From: an uncultured Oxalobacteraceae bacterium | GTDB lineage: Bacteria; Pseudomonadota; Gammaproteobacteria; Burkholderiales; Burkholderiaceae | Length of the DNA: 9,824 nucleotides | NCBI GenBank assembly: GCA_946478765.1 | Contig: CAMLDH010000118.1 | Span: forward strand, 1-9,824 | Reading direction: 5' to 3' | Shown here: in pieces, positions 7,040 to 9,824 of the stretch | How the letters are laid out: each line of letters opens with the position of its first letter | Numbering within the stretch: the first letter of the stretch is position 1 | Position numbers and translations under genes: made by a program | Notes under the pieces: model-generated | The model's database searches: none | What the model was told of the DNA's origin: nothing | Seen by the model: only the letters and a program-made list of their open reading frames with translations

Positions 7040-7081
7040 ATGATTTTTATGCAATCCACTTTTTACGTACACTCTTTATGA
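7040..7081 (+). CDS. Possible 13-aa leader peptide overlapping efp start
   Basis: The ORF reads [13 protein letters not shown] and stops at TGA 7079-7081, so that stop and the efp start share the ATGA at 7078-7081. A Shine-Dalgarno (7030-7033) precedes its ATG at the usual distance, while efp lacks one. This is the classic layout for translational coupling: ribosomes terminating the leader restart on efp. The leader has no proline run and no obvious stalling motif, so it may only deliver ribosomes. It is not a known named peptide to me. Chance occurrence of a 13-codon ORF is possible; the exact stop-start overlap and the missing efp Shine-Dalgarno are what raise confidence. Confidence 0.45.
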   Translation: MIFMQSTFYVHSL

Positions 7082-7653
7082 AACCTGCAAAAGAAATTCG
7101 TGTTGGCAACATCATCATGGTAGACAGCAAGCCTATGATCGTGTTGCGTTCTGATGTTAATGGTTCGAGCCGCACGGGCTTCACATACAAATGGAAGATG
7201 AAAAATCTCCTGACAAACAGCCCTCAGGAAAACGTATTCCGCGGTGACGACAAATTCGACGTCGTTGTTCTCGACAAAAAGCCTGTGACTTATTCTTATT
7301 TCGCTGACCCATTGTTCGTGTTTATGGACACTGAATACAATCAGTACGAAATCGAAGAAGAAAACCTGGGTGATGCGTTGCATTACCTGAAAGAGGGCAT
7401 GGAATGCGAAGCCGTTTTTTATGACGGCAAGGCGATTTCTGTTGAGTTGCCAACGACCATCGCGCGTAAGGTGGCGTACTCGGAGCCTGCCGTCAAGGGC
7501 AATACTTCCGGCAACGTCTTGAAAGAAGCCAAGATTGAAAATGCCATCGAGGCGCATAGCCACACCGTTCAAGTGCCGCTGTTTGTCAGCACGGACGACG
7601 TGATTGAAATTGATACCCGTACCAACGAGTACAAACGGGTAGTTCGCAACTAA
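7078..7653 (+). CDS. efp: Translation elongation factor P, arginine type, 191 aa
   Basis: EF-P binds between the P and E sites of stalled ribosomes and stimulates peptide bond formation at polyproline motifs. The protein has the N-terminal KOW-like domain (about 1-65) and two OB-type domains (about 66-130 and 131-191), with the usual length of ~185-191 residues. The modification loop reads NGSSRTGF, placing an arginine exactly at residue 32. This marks the EarP-rhamnosylated class rather than the lysine class modified by EpmA. Start ATG 7078 gives the standard [11 protein letters not shown] terminus, and no alternative in-frame start lies upstream within the leader. Expression is probably driven by the TATAAT at 6961 and coupled to the 13-codon leader ORF. 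It is followed by a strong bidirectional terminator and converges with cydX. Confidence 0.98.
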   Translation: MKPAKEIRVGNIIMVDSKPMIVLRSDVNGSSRTGFTYKWKMKNLLTNSPQENVFRGDDKFDVVVLDKKPVTYSYFADPLFVFMDTEYNQYEIEEENLGDALHYLKEGMECEAVFYDGKAISVELPTTIARKVAYSEPAVKGNTSGNVLKEAKIENAIEAHSHTVQVPLFVSTDDVIEIDTRTNEYKRVVRN

Positions 7654-7666
7654 ATCACCTGAAGTC

Positions 7667-7704
7667 AAAAAAAGGCGCTGCAGATTTGTCTGCAGCGCCT
7701 TTTT
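7667..7704. terminator. Strong bidirectional terminator between efp and cydX
   Basis: An 11-bp GC-rich perfect stem (7674-7684 with 7689-7699) and a 4-nt loop (7685-7688) are extended by A:T pairs. A-tract 7667-7673 lies on one side and T-tract 7700-7704 on the other, so a U-run follows the hairpin in both directions. It ends efp (+) 13 nt after its stop codon and cydABX (-) 11 nt after the cydX stop. Confidence 0.95.
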
Positions 7705-7715
7705 ATTTTCCGTTC

Positions 7716-7907
7716 TCAGGCGTCTGGACGGTGCCTGTGCGTTGCGTCTACGCTTCCCGATTGCAATTCCCGCGCACGTTCAAACCGTTCGCGCGTCTGC
7801 GCTTCGTCACGAATGCCGAATGCATAATTCGCTTCCAGCCACATCACGTTGATGATGCCGAATGCCAGCGCCAGTCCGATTCCCAGAATCCAGGTGAAAT
7901 ACCACAT
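7716..7907 (-). CDS. cydX: CydX, cytochrome bd oxidase small subunit (extended), 63 aa
   Basis: CydX (YbgT-like) is a single-span subunit needed for assembly or stability of cytochrome bd and its haem centres. The N-terminus MWYFTWILGIGLALAFGIINVMWLEA is a near-canonical CydX sequence, with one membrane helix (about residues 3-24) and the conserved Glu at 25. The ATG at 7907 has AAAGGA (7913-7918) with a 5-nt spacer, placed across the end of cydB, whose stop codon is only 11 nt upstream. It is the last gene of the cydA-cydB-cydX unit and ends just before the shared terminator. At 63 residues it is longer than the ~37-residue E. coli protein; the extra tail (about 31-63) is charged, Arg/Glu-rich and then His/Arg-rich. 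Identity is clear; the role of the tail is unknown. Confidence 0.92.
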   Translation of the reverse strand: MWYFTWILGIGLALAFGIINVMWLEANYAFGIRDEAQTRERFERARELQSGSVDATHRHRPDA

Positions 7908-7918
7908 AGCGGTCCTTT

Positions 7919-9061
7919 CTAATAAGCCGAATGTTCATTCTCGCGAATATGCGCCAGCGTCACCTTGCCGCGCATGATGCGATACACCCAACCGGTGTAC
8001 AGCACGATAATCGGCAACATGACGACCACCACCCAGAACATGATGCCCAAGGTCTTGTGGCTCGATACCGCATCCCACACGGTCAGGCTGCTCTTGGGAT
8101 CGAGCGACGACGGCATAATGAATGGGAACAGCGACACGCCGGCGGTCAAAATGATGCAGGCGACCGACAAGCCGCTGGCGAGAAATGCGGCCAGCGCTTT
8201 TTGCCTGGCGCTGAAAAAAATACACAGCAGTGCACCGCCAATCGCCAATAACGGCAATGCCCATGTCAGCGGCCAGCGTGCATAGTTGGACAGCCACGCG
8301 CCCGGTGCAGTTACGACGTTTTTCGCAAGCGGCATGAATGCCGTATTGGCATCGGGCATTGCGGTGATCCGATAACCGGCAATGCCAGTGGCAATCCACA
8401 ATCCGGCCAGCACGAACGTCACTGCCGTCACGACAGCTGCAATCGTCGCCGCTTTGCGCGCGCGCGCCGCCACTACGCCATCGGTTTTGACTTGCAGAAA
8501 AGCCGCGCCATGCATCGCCAGCATTGCGACACTGATGACGCCGGCCAGCAAGCCGAAAGGATTGAGCAAATCAATAAAACCGCCGGTGTATTCGACCCGC
8601 ATCGTATCGTCGTAGTGGAATGGCACGCCCAACAGCAGATTGCCGAATGCGACGCCGAAAATCAGCGGCGGTACAAAGCCGCCGGCAAACAAGCCCCAGT
8701 CCCATGCATTGCGCCAGCGCGGATCGGCCAGCTTGCTGCGGTAATCGAAACCGACCGGACGAAAAAACAACGCGAACAACAGCAGCATCAGCGCGATATA
8801 AAAGCCGGAGAAGGCCGCTGCATACACCAGCGGCCACGCGGCAAATGTCGCACCGCCCGCAGTGATGAACCAGGTCTGGTTGCCTTCCCAGGTCGCACCG
8901 ATCGAATTGATCGCGACCCGGCGCTCTTCATCGTTCTTGCCGACAAAGGGCAGCAGTATGCCGACGCCCATGTCGAAACCATCGGTCAACGCGAACCCAA
9001 GCAGCAAGACCGCGACAAAACCCCACCAGATCAATTTCAATGTTGCATAGTCGAATAGCAT
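7919..9061 (-). CDS. cydB: Cytochrome bd quinol oxidase subunit II, 380 aa
   Basis: CydB is the second large integral membrane subunit of the cytochrome bd terminal oxidase, which reduces O2 to water with electrons from quinol and works at low oxygen or under respiratory stress. The protein has about 9 hydrophobic segments and nearly the E. coli length. Hallmark sequences are [18 protein letters not shown] (residues ~22-39, with D27 and D30) and [22 protein letters not shown] (57-78), close to the E. coli form. The C-terminus carries a further membrane pair and [13 protein letters not shown]. The ATG at 9061 has GAGGAG (9068-9073) with a 6-nt spacer, and that site overlaps the cydA stop codon at 9072-9074. 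The two genes are thus tightly coupled, 10 nt apart. Confidence 0.97.
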   Translation of the reverse strand: MLFDYATLKLIWWGFVAVLLLGFALTDGFDMGVGILLPFVGKNDEERRVAINSIGATWEGNQTWFITAGGATFAAWPLVYAAAFSGFYIALMLLLFALFFRPVGFDYRSKLADPRWRNAWDWGLFAGGFVPPLIFGVAFGNLLLGVPFHYDDTMRVEYTGGFIDLLNPFGLLAGVISVAMLAMHGAAFLQVKTDGVVAARARKAATIAAVVTAVTFVLAGLWIATGIAGYRITAMPDANTAFMPLAKNVVTAPGAWLSNYARWPLTWALPLLAIGGALLCIFFSARQKALAAFLASGLSVACIILTAGVSLFPFIMPSSLDPKSSLTVWDAVSSHKTLGIMFWVVVVMLPIIVLYTGWVYRIMRGKVTLAHIRENEHSAY

Positions 9062-9071
9062 GGCGGGCTCC

Positions 9072-9824
9072 TCAGGCGGCAGTAGTCGGTTGAATGACGG
9101 CCGGCGTTTCTTGCCGTTCCCAATGGTAGCGGCCGGTATGCAGGCTGCTTGGTCCGAGCCGCGCGTACTTGATCATCAGCGTCATTTCGATTATCAGCAG
9201 CAAGGTGTAAAAGCCGAGGAATCCCGCCAGGCTGAAATACAGGCTGGACGGTTGCAGGGTCGATGCCGACATGTGCGTCGGCAGTACGCCGGAAATGGTC
9301 CACGGCTGGCGCCCGTATTCCGCGACGAACCAGCCGAGCTCGGCTGCGATCCACGGCAAGGGAATGCTGAACAACGCCAGCTTCAGCAGCCAGCGTTGCG
9401 GCGCCAGTCGCTTGCGAACCAGGAAGTAGAATGATGCGGAAAAGATGAACAGGAACAGCAGCCCGAGTCCGACCATGAATCGGAACGACCAGAACAGCGG
9501 CGCGACCTTGGGCACGGTATCGTTGACGGCCATCGCAATTTGCGCGGGTGTTGCGTCGATCACATTCGGTGCATATTTTTTCAGCAGCAATCCGAAACCG
9601 AGATCCGCTTTCAGCTGGTCGAATTCGGCGCGCGCCGCCGGCGATTTGTCGCCCGATTTCAAGCGGGTTAATGCGGCGTACGCCAGCATGCCGTTGCGGA
9701 TGCGCGCTTCATGCTGTCTCTTGATGTCCTTGATGCCGACGATTTGCTGATCGGCCGAGCGGGTCGCAATCAGCCCAAGCACATACGGAATCTTGATCGC
9801 GTAATCGGTCCGCTCTTCCTTGTC
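9072..9824 (-). CDS. cydA: Cytochrome bd quinol oxidase subunit I (3' part only)
   Basis: The C-terminal 250 residues of CydA, the haem-bearing quinol-oxidising subunit. The gene runs off the right edge, so the start, the haem b595/d histidines and most of the quinol loop are outside the window. The visible part begins [23 protein letters not shown] and aligns closely by eye with E. coli CydA over the end of the Q-loop and the last membrane helices. The Met in RFMVG (codon 9474-9476) corresponds to the haem b558 axial ligand Met393. The AEYGRQPW motif supplies the haem b595 ligand Glu445 (codon 9318-9320) and the conserved Arg448 (codon 9309-9311). It ends in the family's [13 protein letters not shown] plus a short tail. 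An internal GTG at 9782 should not be taken as the start, since conserved sequence continues upstream of it. Confidence 0.97.
   Translation of the reverse strand, partial: DKEERTDYAIKIPYVLGLIATRSADQQIVGIKDIKRQHEARIRNGMLAYAALTRLKSGDKSPAARAEFDQLKADLGFGLLLKKYAPNVIDATPAQIAMAVNDTVPKVAPLFWSFRFMVGLGLLFLFIFSASFYFLVRKRLAPQRWLLKLALFSIPLPWIAAELGWFVAEYGRQPWTISGVLPTHMSASTLQPSSLYFSLAGFLGFYTLLLIIEMTLMIKYARLGPSSLHTGRYHWERQETPAVIQPTTAA

Noticed and set aside
7931..9058. Plus-strand frames opposite cydB
   Set aside because: They are antisense to a highly conserved gene, with low-complexity translations and no start signals.
9782..9782. GTG at 9780-9782 as the cydA start
   Set aside because: Conserved CydA sequence (IKIPY) continues upstream to the window edge, so the gene is simply cut by the boundary.

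Overview
The window looks like a chromosomal segment of a betaproteobacterium, most likely order Burkholderiales and plausibly an Oxalobacteraceae-type genome. The basis is a moderately GC-rich composition, an EarP next to an arginine-type EF-P (a pairing typical of beta- and some gammaproteobacteria), and a proteobacterial cydABX operon. No mobile element, CRISPR array, tRNA or rRNA gene was recognised. The window is mostly well-behaved core and accessory genes.

Layout. (1) 1-175: the tail of an unseen plus-strand transcription unit, closed by a strong intrinsic terminator. (2) 176-4179, minus strand: a probable two-gene operon. The first-transcribed gene encodes a DASS/SLC13-type anion permease; 74 bp downstream lies a 799-residue PHP/DUF3604-like predicted metallohydrolase of unknown substrate. 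(3) 4180-4423: an AT-rich divergent intergenic region with two perfect palindromes. (4) 4424-5029, plus strand: a DUF4337-type membrane protein. (5) 5082-5534, minus strand: a small HAD-fold protein, convergent with the previous gene. (6) 5570-7653, plus strand: a 65-codon leader-like ORF overlapping earP, then earP, a promoter, a 13-codon leader ORF, and efp. (7) 7667-7704: a bidirectional terminator. (8) 7716-9824, minus strand: cydX, cydB and the 3' half of cydA; transcription runs cydA-cydB-cydX.

How the genes work together. EarP transfers rhamnose from dTDP-rhamnose to Arg32 of EF-P. Both the EarP catalytic residues (D19, D23, E283 in this numbering) and the acceptor Arg32 are present, so the window encodes both enzyme and substrate of the EF-P activation pathway. 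CydA, CydB and CydX form a high-oxygen-affinity quinol oxidase (cytochrome bd). The permease and the PHP-type hydrolase probably act together on one imported organic anion, which cannot be named from sequence.

The least explained signals are two short, Shine-Dalgarno-led upstream ORFs. One ends in an ATGA overlap with the efp start codon, and efp has no Shine-Dalgarno of its own. The other overlaps the likely earP start. Both suggest translational coupling in the EF-P modification locus. The permease/hydrolase pair is the best candidate for an uncharacterised catabolic module.
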